Shown: positions 36,406 to 44,602 of the stretch, piece after piece
Position numbering within the stretch: position 1 is the first letter of the stretch
How the letters are laid out: each line of letters starts with the position of its first letter
DNA from: Prevotella corporis DSM 18810 = JCM 8529
GTDB lineage: Bacteria > Bacteroidota > Bacteroidia > Bacteroidales > Bacteroidaceae
Length of the DNA: 64,000 nt
Reading direction: 5' to 3'
Assembly (NCBI RefSeq): GCF_000430525.1
Contig: NZ_AUME01000008.1
Span: 1 to 64,000, forward strand
Position numbers and translations under genes: made by a program
The notes under the pieces: model-generated
Seen by the model: the letters and a program-made list of their open reading frames with translations, nothing else
Told to the model about the DNA's origin: nothing
The model's database searches: none

Positions 36406-37305
36406 TCATTTCCGACGGTATTCGAGTGGTGTCAGTCCCGTGAGCCGCTTGAAATACTTTGAGAAGAAACTGGCATTCGGAAAATGGAGTCTGTCGGCAA
36501 TTTCTACAGCCGTCAGGTTGTCGTGGCGCAACATGAGCTTGGCAGTGGTGACGATGGCACGGTCGATCCACTCCTTCGCCGTCACACCACTGGCCTTTTT
36601 CACCACCGTTCCCAAGTAACGCTCCGTCAGACACATACGGTCGGCATAGAATTTCATCTGATGTTCGCTCTTACAATGGTTGTTGACGAGATAGATAAAC
36701 CGGTCGAAGATGTTGCGGTCGTTGGATTTCTCACGGCTCTGGGCCGACAAGTGGGGAGCGAAAAATCCATCAAAGAGATTCAGAATCGCCGCCACGAGGT
36801 TGAGCGTTGACGGGTGGTAAGGTTGCTGACGGGCCGCCACGTCTTTCAGAACCCCCAGCAGGCGCAGCAGGATGTCGGCCTCGGTGGTGCTGATGGGCAA
36901 CTGTCCGTCGAGGGTCTGCTCGTTGAAGAGCGACGGAAGGCGATTGTTGAATGCAAAATGCACCAGCTCCGACGACACGGCCATGCCACAAAAGGCGAAG
37001 TCATCGCTCGCCGATTGGGGCTGAACGAAGGAGCCCGGTGTGAGGAACAAAGGCATTCCGGCCCGCAACTCACGCTCCAACAGATTGATTCTGACACGCA
37101 AACGGCCAGAGACGACATAGCCACAACGATAATCTTGCAACTGAATGAGCAGGTTTTTGCCCAGCATCACCCTCGCCATGAGCAGACTTTCGGTCACCAC
37201 AGACAGGTCTTTGCTCAGGTAGATACTGGGGCTGTTGTCTCGGCTCGCTCCCGTAATGAGCTCCGAGAAGCGTTCAAATGTGAGCGATTCGGGTTTCTTT
37301 TGCAT
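36406..37305 (-). CDS. AraC-family transcriptional regulator
   Basis: A 299-residue regulator with a cupin-like sensor domain (DYRCGYVVSGRLRVRINLLE and a following LTPGSFVQPQS) and a C-terminal double helix-turn-helix: HQMKFYADRMCLTERYLGTVVKKASGVTAKEWIDRAI, then LTAVEIADRLHFPNASFFSKYFKRLTGLTPLEYRRK. It is divergent from the efflux operon that begins at 37465, so control of that operon is likely. Its own -7 box TATATTTG is on the minus strand at 37337-37330. The inverted repeat at 37361-37387 lies between both promoters. Confidence 0.93.
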   Translation of the reverse strand: MQKKPESLTFERFSELITGASRDNSPSIYLSKDLSVVTESLLMARVMLGKNLLIQLQDYRCGYVVSGRLRVRINLLERELRAGMPLFLTPGSFVQPQSASDDFAFCGMAVSSELVHFAFNNRLPSLFNEQTLDGQLPISTTEADILLRLLGVLKDVAARQQPYHPSTLNLVAAILNLFDGFFAPHLSAQSREKSNDRNIFDRFIYLVNNHCKSEHQMKFYADRMCLTERYLGTVVKKASGVTAKEWIDRAIVTTAKLMLRHDNLTAVEIADRLHFPNASFFSKYFKRLTGLTPLEYRRK

Positions 37306-37360
37306 GGCTTTTTATCTGTTTATCCGATGCAAATATAATAAATTTCGGATCAAACATAGT

Positions 37361-37387
37361 CTTTTCGTTTATAAATCGTACGAAAAG
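37361..37387. promoter_or_regulatory. Perfect inverted repeat between araC-type and tolC-type genes; candidate operator
   Basis: CTTTTCGT (37361-37368) and ACGAAAAG (37380-37387) match perfectly around 11 bp, a one-and-a-half- to two-turn spacing suited to a dimeric regulator. It sits upstream of both divergent promoters. Confidence 0.55.
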
Positions 37388-37434
37388 AACATGATTACCA
37401 TGAAATAGATAACCGCCATCAGGTGGTTTTTTCG

Positions 37435-37442
37435 TATCTTTG
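37435..37442 (+). promoter_or_regulatory. -7 box of the efflux operon
   Basis: TATCTTTG lies about 22 bp before the tolC-type ATG at 37465. No good -33 element is placed upstream, which fits a promoter that needs an activator such as the adjacent AraC protein. Confidence 0.5.
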
Positions 37443-37464
37443 CATCAAGATAAAACGACGAATC

Positions 37465-38739
37465 ATGAGAAAACTCCTTGTCACATTGCTTTGCACGCTG
37501 CCCATCGGCTTGATGGCGCAGACACGAACGCTCGACGAGTGCCAGCAGATGGCCATGCAGAACTATCCGCTCATCAAGCGACACGACCTCATTGCACGCA
37601 CAGCCAATATCGACATCGACAACATCGGCAAACAGTGGCTGCCCCAAGTGACGGTCTATGCCCAGGCCACGTTGCAGAGCGATGTGGTAAAGTTGCCCGA
37701 TGCCATGACGGACATGCTCCGACAGACGGGTGTTCAATGCGACGGACTGAAGCGCGAACAATATAAAATAGGTGTAGATGTCAGCCAAATCATCTACGAC
37801 GGCGGCGCAATCGGCAGGAATAAAGAGGTGGCGGCTCGACAAAAAGAGGTGATGACGGCAGAGAACGAGGTCAGTCTCCATGCCGTCCGCAAACGAATCA
37901 ACGAACTTTATTTCGGTGTTCTGCTCGTCAACGACTTGCTGCGGCTGAATGCCGACAGGCAGTCGCTGCTCAACGTCAACGAGAAACAGCTCGAAGCGAT
38001 GCTCAAAGGAGGTACGGCGATGGAGTGTGACTACAACTCTGTCAGGGCCGAACGACTTAATGCAACGCAAGAGGCTACCAATCTCAACATTCAGAAAGAG
38101 AGTTTGTTGCAACTTCTGTCAGCATTCATTGGCGAAAAGGTATCGGAGGTGCAGAAACCAGTCATGATCGACTCACCGAACGACCGCAACAACCGCCCCG
38201 AAGTAAGGCTTGCCGAGACTCAACTGCAACTTATCAGAGCACAGGAGAAGGCCCTCCACGCCGGACTGATGCCCAAAGTGAGCGCCTTCGCAAGCGGATT
38301 CTACGGCTATCCGGGATATAACATGTACGAAGACATGATGCGTCGCAGGATGAGTCTTAACGGAATAATCGGCCTTCGCGTGACATGGAACATCGGATCG
38401 CTCTACACCAACAAGAACGACAAGGCCCGATTGGAACTGCAACGCAAAGAAGCGAGCAATCGTTTGGAGACTTTCTTGTTCAACAATCACCTTGATAATA
38501 TGCAGCAAGATGCTGAAATAGAACGCTATCGCAAACTAATGGCAACCGATAACGAAATCATCGCACTGCGAGAGAAGGTGCGTCGCGCCTACGAATCTAA
38601 GCTCCGCCACGGCATCATTGAGGTAACGTCTCTACTTCAGGAGCTCAACAAAGAGAATGGGGCGCGGATTGCCCTTTCCACCCATGAGATAGAACTACTC
38701 AAACACTTGTACGACCAGAAATGGTTGCTCGGTCAATGA
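37465..38739 (+). CDS. TolC-family outer membrane efflux protein
   Basis: A 424-residue outer-membrane channel of the tripartite exporter encoded downstream. The signal peptide MRKLLVTLLCTLPIGLMAQ is cleaved near Ala18-Gln19; the frame extends 14 codons further upstream, but that part has no signal character. Two long helical hairpins rich in Gln, Glu and Asn with internal repeat character (RTLDECQQMAMQNYPLIKRHD, then RPEVRLAETQLQLIRAQEKALHA) are typical of TolC. First gene of a five-gene run with short gaps. Confidence 0.9.
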   Translation: MRKLLVTLLCTLPIGLMAQTRTLDECQQMAMQNYPLIKRHDLIARTANIDIDNIGKQWLPQVTVYAQATLQSDVVKLPDAMTDMLRQTGVQCDGLKREQYKIGVDVSQIIYDGGAIGRNKEVAARQKEVMTAENEVSLHAVRKRINELYFGVLLVNDLLRLNADRQSLLNVNEKQLEAMLKGGTAMECDYNSVRAERLNATQEATNLNIQKESLLQLLSAFIGEKVSEVQKPVMIDSPNDRNNRPEVRLAETQLQLIRAQEKALHAGLMPKVSAFASGFYGYPGYNMYEDMMRRRMSLNGIIGLRVTWNIGSLYTNKNDKARLELQRKEASNRLETFLFNNHLDNMQQDAEIERYRKLMATDNEIIALREKVRRAYESKLRHGIIEVTSLLQELNKENGARIALSTHEIELLKHLYDQKWLLGQ

Positions 38740-38796
38740 AGGGCAAAGCTCACGAAACAAAGCATTTTCACCAACTGATAAAGCATAATTACTACA

Positions 38797-39840
38797 ATGA
38801 AGAAGAAACCATACCTCTACTTTCTGGCGCTGACGGCACTCTGCAGCTGCGGAAACAATGAGCCGGAGTTCGATGCAACCGGCACTTTTGAGGCCACAGA
38901 GGTGACCGTCTCGGCCCAGATTACAGGCAAAATCGAGGCTTTTAACATAGTTGAGGGACAACAGGTGACGGCCAACGCCGTACTGGGGACTATCGACGCC
39001 ACGCAGTTGAGGCTCAAAAAGCAACAGCTTGCTACCCAACAGAGCCAGCTCAACGCAGCAAAGCGACAGACTTCGGCCACACAGGAGCAGTTGAACGCCA
39101 ACCGAATGGCCATCGACAGCAGAGTTTTGAACCTCGAAACACAGATTGCCTCCATACAGCAACAGATTGATAATCAAAAGAAAGAAAAGCAACGGTTCAG
39201 TGAACTCTTGAAGGATGGAGCAGCAACCCGCAAGCAAGTTGAGGAAATAGGTTATCAGATAAGCGTACTACAAAAGCAATTGGCTGCCACTCGTGAACAA
39301 CTCGCCAGCACAAACGCTAGTCTCGCCGAGCAAAGCAAGGGCCTTGGAGCGCAGATAGAAGGCCTTGGGGCGCAGAATGAGGGAGTGGACGCACAGTCGC
39401 AGAACATCAATGTCCAGCAATCGCAGCTCGACGAGCAGATTTCCAATACACAAATCATCTCTCCTATCACAGGAACGATATTGGAAAAGTACATGGAACG
39501 GGGCGAATTTGCCATCACTGGCAAACCGTTGTTCAAGGTTGCCGATACCAAACACATGATTATGCGGGCCTATATCACATCGGAGCAACTGCAGAAAGTG
39601 AGGGTCGGCCAACGGGTGAAGGTCTTTGCCAACTACGGAAATGGCGAAAGGAAGGAATATCCTGGAACTATCACGTGGATAAGCAGCAGAAGCGAGTTCA
39701 CGCCCAAGACCATATTGACCGATGATGAGCGGGCCGACTTGGTGTATGCGGTCAAGATTGCCGTCAACAACGATGGCTATATCAAAATCGGTATGTATGG
39801 TGAGGTGAAGCTGTTGACCAGCAGCGCCCAGTCAAAGTAA
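38797..39840 (+). CDS. HlyD/EmrA-type membrane fusion lipoprotein
   Basis: This 347-residue periplasmic adaptor has a lipobox-like signal (LTALCSCGNN), so it is anchored by lipid to a membrane. A biotinyl-lipoyl half-motif (TEVTVSAQITGKIEAFNIVEGQQVTANAVLGTID) is followed by a very long Gln/Ala-rich coiled-coil hairpin (about 80-210), the second lipoyl half (TQIISPITGTILEKYMERGEFA) and a beta-barrel. It connects the ABC pump in the inner membrane to the TolC-type channel. Confidence 0.93.
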   Translation: MKKKPYLYFLALTALCSCGNNEPEFDATGTFEATEVTVSAQITGKIEAFNIVEGQQVTANAVLGTIDATQLRLKKQQLATQQSQLNAAKRQTSATQEQLNANRMAIDSRVLNLETQIASIQQQIDNQKKEKQRFSELLKDGAATRKQVEEIGYQISVLQKQLAATREQLASTNASLAEQSKGLGAQIEGLGAQNEGVDAQSQNINVQQSQLDEQISNTQIISPITGTILEKYMERGEFAITGKPLFKVADTKHMIMRAYITSEQLQKVRVGQRVKVFANYGNGERKEYPGTITWISSRSEFTPKTILTDDERADLVYAVKIAVNNDGYIKIGMYGEVKLLTSSAQSK

Positions 39841-39922
39841 AGCGACCGCAGCCCCGCTGACGGGCCATCGCTGCCCATGACTAATCCTTTCGCACCGCAT
39901 TGGGCAAGACAAGGCAAGCCCT

Positions 39923-41458
39923 TTGCGGAGAATCAACAAAACAATCGTCCACAAATTGCAATACAACAGTACATCAGCAAACGAGACACATCTCACCCAT
40001 GAAAATGAAATAGAGGTGAGTCTGTCGCATGTTTCCAAGTCCTACGGCGACATTGGGGCACTGAAAGACGTGTCGTTCACAGTGAACAAAGGCGAGATTT
40101 TCGGTCTAATAGGACCCGATGGTTCAGGAAAGACCACGCTGTTCCGCATCATGACCACGCTGTTGCTGCCCGACGGGGGCTCGGCGATGGTCGGCGGCTT
40201 CGACACCGTTGAACAAATGACAGACGTTCGCCGACGTGTGGGCCACATGCCGGGGAGGTTTTCGCTCTACCAAGACCTGACTGTGGAGGAAAATCTCGCA
40301 TTCTTCGCCACGCTGTTCGGCACCACTATCAGCGAGGGATATGACCTCATTGCACCCATCTACTCACAAATCGAAAAGTTCAAGGACAGGAAAGCAGGCG
40401 ACTTGTCGGGCGGAATGAAGCAAAAACTGGCACTGTCGTGTGCGTTGATTCATAAGCCTGACGTGCTTTTTCTTGACGAACCGACGACAGGCGTTGACCC
40501 AGTGAGCCGCAAGGAGTTATGGGATATGCTTCGATCGCTGCGCGAAGTTAACATCACCATTGTGGTATCGACTCCCTATCTCGACGAGGTGAGGCGGTGC
40601 GACCGTATCGCTTTCATCCACGAAGGTGAGATAAAGGGAATCGACACACCCGACAAGACACTCGAAAAGTTCAGGAACATCTTCAATCCGCCGCCCATTG
40701 AGCGAGCCAACGCTGACAAGACAGCGAGCGAAAACGTTATCGAGGTGGAGCATTTGGTCAAGGCCTTCGGTACGTTCCGTGCCGTCAACGACATCAGTTT
40801 CACAGTGAAGAAGGGTGAGATATTCGGCTTTCTTGGCGTCAACGGTGCGGGAAAATCCACCGCCATGCACATGCTGACAGGCCTGAGCCAGCCAACGAGT
40901 GGCAAAGGCTCTGTAGGCGGCTACGACATCTCAACGGAGTACGAGCAAATCAAGCGCAATATCGGTTACATGAGTCAGAAATTCTCGCTCTACGAGGACC
41001 TAACGGTGAGCGAAAACATACGTTTGTTCGCCAGTATCTACGGTATGGGCAAACGGGAGATAGCCCAAAAGACAGAGGAGATGCTCACTCGCATCAACTT
41101 CGCTGACCACAAGGACGACATTGTCGCATCGCTCCCGCTCGGTTGGAAACAAAAGCTGGCCTTTTCGGTGAGCATCTTCCACGAGCCCGACGTGGTATTT
41201 CTCGACGAACCCACAGGAGGCATCGACCCAGCGACGCGCCGCCAGTTCTGGGAGCTCATCTACGAGGCGGCGGAGCGTGGCATCACCGTGTTCGTGACGA
41301 CCCATTACATGGACGAAGCTGAATACTGCGACCGCATTAGCATAATGGTGGATGGCAGAATCAGTGCCATGGGAACACCAGACGAGTTGAAAGCAAGGTT
41401 CGGAAAGAAGAGTATGGCCGAAGTATTCGTAGAGTTGGCCAGCCGAAGCAAAATATAG
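39923..41458 (+). CDS. ABC transporter ATP-binding protein with two fused nucleotide-binding domains (YbhF-like)
   Basis: A protein of about 480-511 residues with two ABC ATPases in tandem. NBD1 has GPDGSGKTT, signature LSGGMKQKLALS and LFLDEPTTGVDP. NBD2 (from about 270) has GVNGAGKST, signature LPLGWKQKLAFS and VFLDEPTGGIDP. The LPLG in place of LSGG in NBD2 is, from memory, usual in the YbhF family and gives two unequal ATP sites. The start is uncertain: the frame has no ATG before NBD1, only TTG at 39923 or 39956 and GTG at 40016. An out-of-frame ATG at 39877 opens a 41-codon ORF ending at the same place, so a small frameshift or unusual initiation is possible. Confidence 0.9.
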   Translation: MRRINKTIVHKLQYNSTSANETHLTHENEIEVSLSHVSKSYGDIGALKDVSFTVNKGEIFGLIGPDGSGKTTLFRIMTTLLLPDGGSAMVGGFDTVEQMTDVRRRVGHMPGRFSLYQDLTVEENLAFFATLFGTTISEGYDLIAPIYSQIEKFKDRKAGDLSGGMKQKLALSCALIHKPDVLFLDEPTTGVDPVSRKELWDMLRSLREVNITIVVSTPYLDEVRRCDRIAFIHEGEIKGIDTPDKTLEKFRNIFNPPPIERANADKTASENVIEVEHLVKAFGTFRAVNDISFTVKKGEIFGFLGVNGAGKSTAMHMLTGLSQPTSGKGSVGGYDISTEYEQIKRNIGYMSQKFSLYEDLTVSENIRLFASIYGMGKREIAQKTEEMLTRINFADHKDDIVASLPLGWKQKLAFSVSIFHEPDVVFLDEPTGGIDPATRRQFWELIYEAAERGITVFVTTHYMDEAEYCDRISIMVDGRISAMGTPDELKARFGKKSMAEVFVELASRSKI

Positions 41459-41538
41459 CGATTCCATCGGGTGAGCCATCGCCGACGGGAGCTGAGCGAA
41501 AACGATATCATGACAAAGAACTGAACAAACGAAAGGCA

Positions 41539-42693
41539 ATGAACGGCAACACGAAACAGGACAATCCAAAAGACAGCACGGGCTTCTCACAAGCCCGAAA
41601 GGGAGCAGACACGAAGCTATTCCTCTCCTTTATTCTCAAGGAGTCGCGCCACATACTGCGCGACAAGCGCACTATGCTGGTTCTTTTCGGAATGCCCGTC
41701 GTGCTGATGCTGCTCTTCGGCTTCGCCATCTCCACGGAAGTGAAGAACGTAAGGACAGTTATCGTGACGGCCTCGATGGACAACCAGACACAGAAACTTG
41801 TGAACGCACTCGACGCAAGCGAGTATTTCATTGTCACAAGTCAGGTGGGTACGCCCTCGGAAGCTGAACGACTGATACGCAATCAGGAAGCCGACATCGC
41901 CGTTGTCTTTGCCCCCGACTTCGCCAGCAGACAATCCGGACTGCAAATCATCACCGACGGAGCCGATCCCAATATGGCTCAGCAATACAGCAACTACGCA
42001 GCGATGACGATGGCCCAGCACATCGGCCGCGAAACGGACACTCTGGCAAGTCCGTCGGTCGTCAACACAAAGCTGCTCTACAACCCACAGATGAAGAGTG
42101 CCTACAATTTCGTGCCCGGTATCATGGGAATCCTGCTCATGCTCATCTGCGCTATGATGACGTCTATTAGCATAGTGAAGGAGAAGGAACGAGGAACGAT
42201 GGAGGTACTGCTCGTCAGTCCCGTGCGACCACTCATGATCATCATCGCCAAGGCTATCCCCTACATGGCGCTGGCCTTTGCCATCCTCGTGACAATCCTC
42301 ATCATGGCCCGCTTCGCCCTGCACGTTCCTATCACGGGAAGTTTATTTTGGATTATCATTGTGTCAACCATTTATATCGTTATGGCACTGTCACTTGGGC
42401 TTCTTATCTCAACCATTGCTAAAACACAGCTGACCGCTCTTTTGGTCTCAGCTATGGTTCTGATGATGCCGAGTCTGCTTCTGAGCGGAATGATTTATCC
42501 AATAGAAAGCATGCCACCGCTTCTGCAGTGGGTTTCGGCAGCGATGCCACCGCGTTACTACATCTCCGCCATGCGCAAGCTGATGATCATGGGTGTCGAT
42601 ATTGGCAGTGTGCTGCAAGAACTCGCCGTGCTCACCGCCATGACCGTGGTTTTTCTTACCGTGGCACTGAAGAAATTCAAGGTAAGACTTTAA
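41539..42693 (+). CDS. ABC-2 type permease of the efflux system (first)
   Basis: A 384-residue membrane protein with one N-terminal helix (KRTMLVLFGMPVVLMLLFGFAI), a large periplasmic domain (about 50-190), and five to six C-terminal helices with the ABC-2 signature KEKERGTMEVLLVSPVRPLMIIIAK and AMPPRYYISAMR. It matches YbhS/YbhR-like half-permeases. It pairs with the next gene to form the membrane part fuelled by the double ATPase. Confidence 0.92.
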   Translation: MNGNTKQDNPKDSTGFSQARKGADTKLFLSFILKESRHILRDKRTMLVLFGMPVVLMLLFGFAISTEVKNVRTVIVTASMDNQTQKLVNALDASEYFIVTSQVGTPSEAERLIRNQEADIAVVFAPDFASRQSGLQIITDGADPNMAQQYSNYAAMTMAQHIGRETDTLASPSVVNTKLLYNPQMKSAYNFVPGIMGILLMLICAMMTSISIVKEKERGTMEVLLVSPVRPLMIIIAKAIPYMALAFAILVTILIMARFALHVPITGSLFWIIIVSTIYIVMALSLGLLISTIAKTQLTALLVSAMVLMMPSLLLSGMIYPIESMPPLLQWVSAAMPPRYYISAMRKLMIMGVDIGSVLQELAVLTAMTVVFLTVALKKFKVRL

Positions 42694-42754
42694 CGCCATT
42701 CACGCATTAGAAAAGGAACAACGACAGAACCAACCACCATTCACGCATTAGAAA

Positions 42755-43918
42755 ATGAGCAACGACAAACAATACAACACCAACGGGCAGCAAAGGGCCT
42801 TGCAATCGCCTGCCAAGAAAGCGAGAGGACTGAAACTTCTGTTAGCACTGCTGACCAAGGAGTTCATCCAAATACGCCGCAACCCTTTCCTACCCCGTCT
42901 CATCATGATCTTTCCCATCACCTCCATGTGCGTGATGCCGTGGGTTCTGAACATGGAAATCAAGAACATCAAGGTGGATGTGATAGACAACGACCGGTCG
43001 GTCATGTCGCAACAGCTCGTCCACAAGATTGAGGCGAGCAAATATTTCATATTCAACGGTCAGGAAACGAGTTACGAGGAGGCGATGAAAGACATCAAGA
43101 GCTCAGATGCCGACATGCTGATGGAGATTCCTCCCCACTTCGAACGTGACCGTATGGCCAACGGCAACCCACAGATTCTGATTGCAGCCAATGCCGTCAA
43201 TGGTACAAAAGGCGCACTGGGAACCACCTATCTGAGCAGCATCATCAGCCAGCACGTCACCCCCGAACTGTCGGCCATCAACGCAAAGATCTCCACGCTC
43301 TACCTCTACAACAAGAACCTGAACTACAAACTCTTCATGATTCCTGCCCTCATGGCCATGCTCATTATGACCCTCTGCGGGTTTCTGCCCACACTCAACA
43401 TCGTCGGCGAAAAGGAAAGCGGCACCATTGAGGCCATGAACGTCACCCCAGTGAGCAAGAGTGTGTTCATTCTTGCTAAGCTCATTCCCTACTGGATCAT
43501 GGGACTGGTGGTCATCTCCTTGTGTTTCATCCTCTCGTGGCTCCTCTACGACATCACGTCGGCAGGCAATCTCGCCCTGATCTATCTGCTCGTGGCCCTG
43601 CTCTCCTTTGTTTTCAGCGGTCTCGGCCTTGTTATCTCCAACTATAGCCACAACATGCAGCAGGCTACCTTCATGATGTGGTTCGTCATTATGATAATGA
43701 TGCTCATGAGTGGACTGTTCACCCCCGTGCGGTCGATGCCCGACTGGGCCTTCAAGACGACCTATCTCAACCCGATGCACTACTTCATCGATGCCATCCG
43801 CACCGTTTTCGTCCGTGGAGGCGACTTCAACAGCATTGCCAATCAGGTGCTTGGCCTCGGCATTTTCGCCGTAGTGCTTGATCTTTGGGCCGTGTTCAGC
43901 TACAAGAAGAACCACTGA
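42755..43918 (+). CDS. ABC-2 type permease of the efflux system (second)
   Basis: A 387-residue paralogue of the preceding permease with the same layout: TM1 (RLIMIFPITSMCVMPWVLNM), a periplasmic domain and a C-terminal membrane bundle with GEKESGTIEAMNVTPVSKSVFILAK and LNPMHYFIDAIR. It begins 61 bp after the first permease and ends the operon; the hairpin at 43990-44021 follows. Substrates may be drugs, bile-type amphiphiles or lipids; none can be read from the sequence. Confidence 0.92.
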   Translation: MSNDKQYNTNGQQRALQSPAKKARGLKLLLALLTKEFIQIRRNPFLPRLIMIFPITSMCVMPWVLNMEIKNIKVDVIDNDRSVMSQQLVHKIEASKYFIFNGQETSYEEAMKDIKSSDADMLMEIPPHFERDRMANGNPQILIAANAVNGTKGALGTTYLSSIISQHVTPELSAINAKISTLYLYNKNLNYKLFMIPALMAMLIMTLCGFLPTLNIVGEKESGTIEAMNVTPVSKSVFILAKLIPYWIMGLVVISLCFILSWLLYDITSAGNLALIYLLVALLSFVFSGLGLVISNYSHNMQQATFMMWFVIMIMMLMSGLFTPVRSMPDWAFKTTYLNPMHYFIDAIRTVFVRGGDFNSIANQVLGLGIFAVVLDLWAVFSYKKNH

Positions 43919-43989
43919 TTCCACCAACTATCGTCATTATCCACACACGGACGACGTGCGGAGCCATCACGACAAGGGCATAAAACAAA

Positions 43990-44021
43990 AATGCCAAGCC
44001 ACAGTTTTGCGGCTTGGCATT
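43990..44021. terminator. Bidirectional hairpin after the efflux operon
   Basis: AATGCCAAGCC (43990-44000) pairs perfectly with GGCTTGGCATT (44011-44021). It is flanked by AAAACAAAA on the left and TCTTTTGTT on the right, as expected for a terminator shared by converging genes. Confidence 0.85.
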
Positions 44022-44096
44022 CTCTTTTGTTGATGCAAAAAGGGCGGATTCATCGCAGCGAGAAGGGCTGACGCTCACCCGAAGCGGAGAAAAGAC

Positions 44097-44330
44097 TCAA
44101 TGATTGCAAATCTTGCTGGAATCGACAGTGAAGGCATCTTGCTGCGAGGGCATGAATTTCCCGCGCTCTTCGAGGAAGTCAACAAGCTCGGCGGCTGTGA
44201 GTCCCTCCACCGAACAGGTGTAGAAACGCTCATTGGGGCCAAACTTCTCGATGATTGCCTTCACCAGACTCTCCTTTGTCGTGTAACTGTTGCCCTCCAT
44301 CATGTGGAGAACGTCGTGTCCATGTGTCAT
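44097..44330 (-). CDS. yecH: YecH-family (DUF2492) metal-binding protein
   Basis: A 77-residue protein with the family pattern: N-terminal THGHDVLHMM, central SLVKAIIEKFGPNERFYTCSVEGLTAAELVDFLEERGKF and the C-terminal KICNH. The His and Cys residues at both ends suggest one metal site. The biological role is not established. It is single and leftward, facing the efflux operon. Confidence 0.88.
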   Translation of the reverse strand: MTHGHDVLHMMEGNSYTTKESLVKAIIEKFGPNERFYTCSVEGLTAAELVDFLEERGKFMPSQQDAFTVDSSKICNH

Positions 44331-44453
44331 ATTTTTTCCTTTCTTTTTATGATGATTGATTATCTAATGAGATTGAAAATCCTTTACATTTCTATTCTTT
44401 CTATCTACCTATGTAAACCGCTGAAATTCAATAGGATAAATTTTTGCCTTACA

Positions 44454-44540
44454 AAAGTCAGCTTTCATTGTGCGATGGCTGACCTTTCACCGTGCAAAAG
44501 ATGACCTTTCGCAATGCCAAAGCTCATTAATCGCCAGCCA
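44454..44540. repeat. 22-bp palindromic repeat array, locus F (4 units, one 1 bp short)
   Basis: Units begin at 44454 (AAAGTCAGCTTT, lacking one G and therefore 21 bp long), 44475 (ATGGCTGACC), 44497 (AAAGATGACC) and 44519 (AAAGCTCATT). Cores are TCAGC/CTGAC or TGACC type with both orientations. It lies about 65 bp beyond the 3' end of the MBOAT gene. Confidence 0.85.
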
Positions 44541-44602
44541 ATGGTGAAAAAATCTTGACACGACAGGGTGCTTTTCAGCGGATTTTTTCGCCCATTCCAT
44601 CG

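Noticed and set aside
41617..42324. 235-codon leftward ORF
   Set aside because: Shadow of the first ABC permease; His/Asp-rich low-complexity product.
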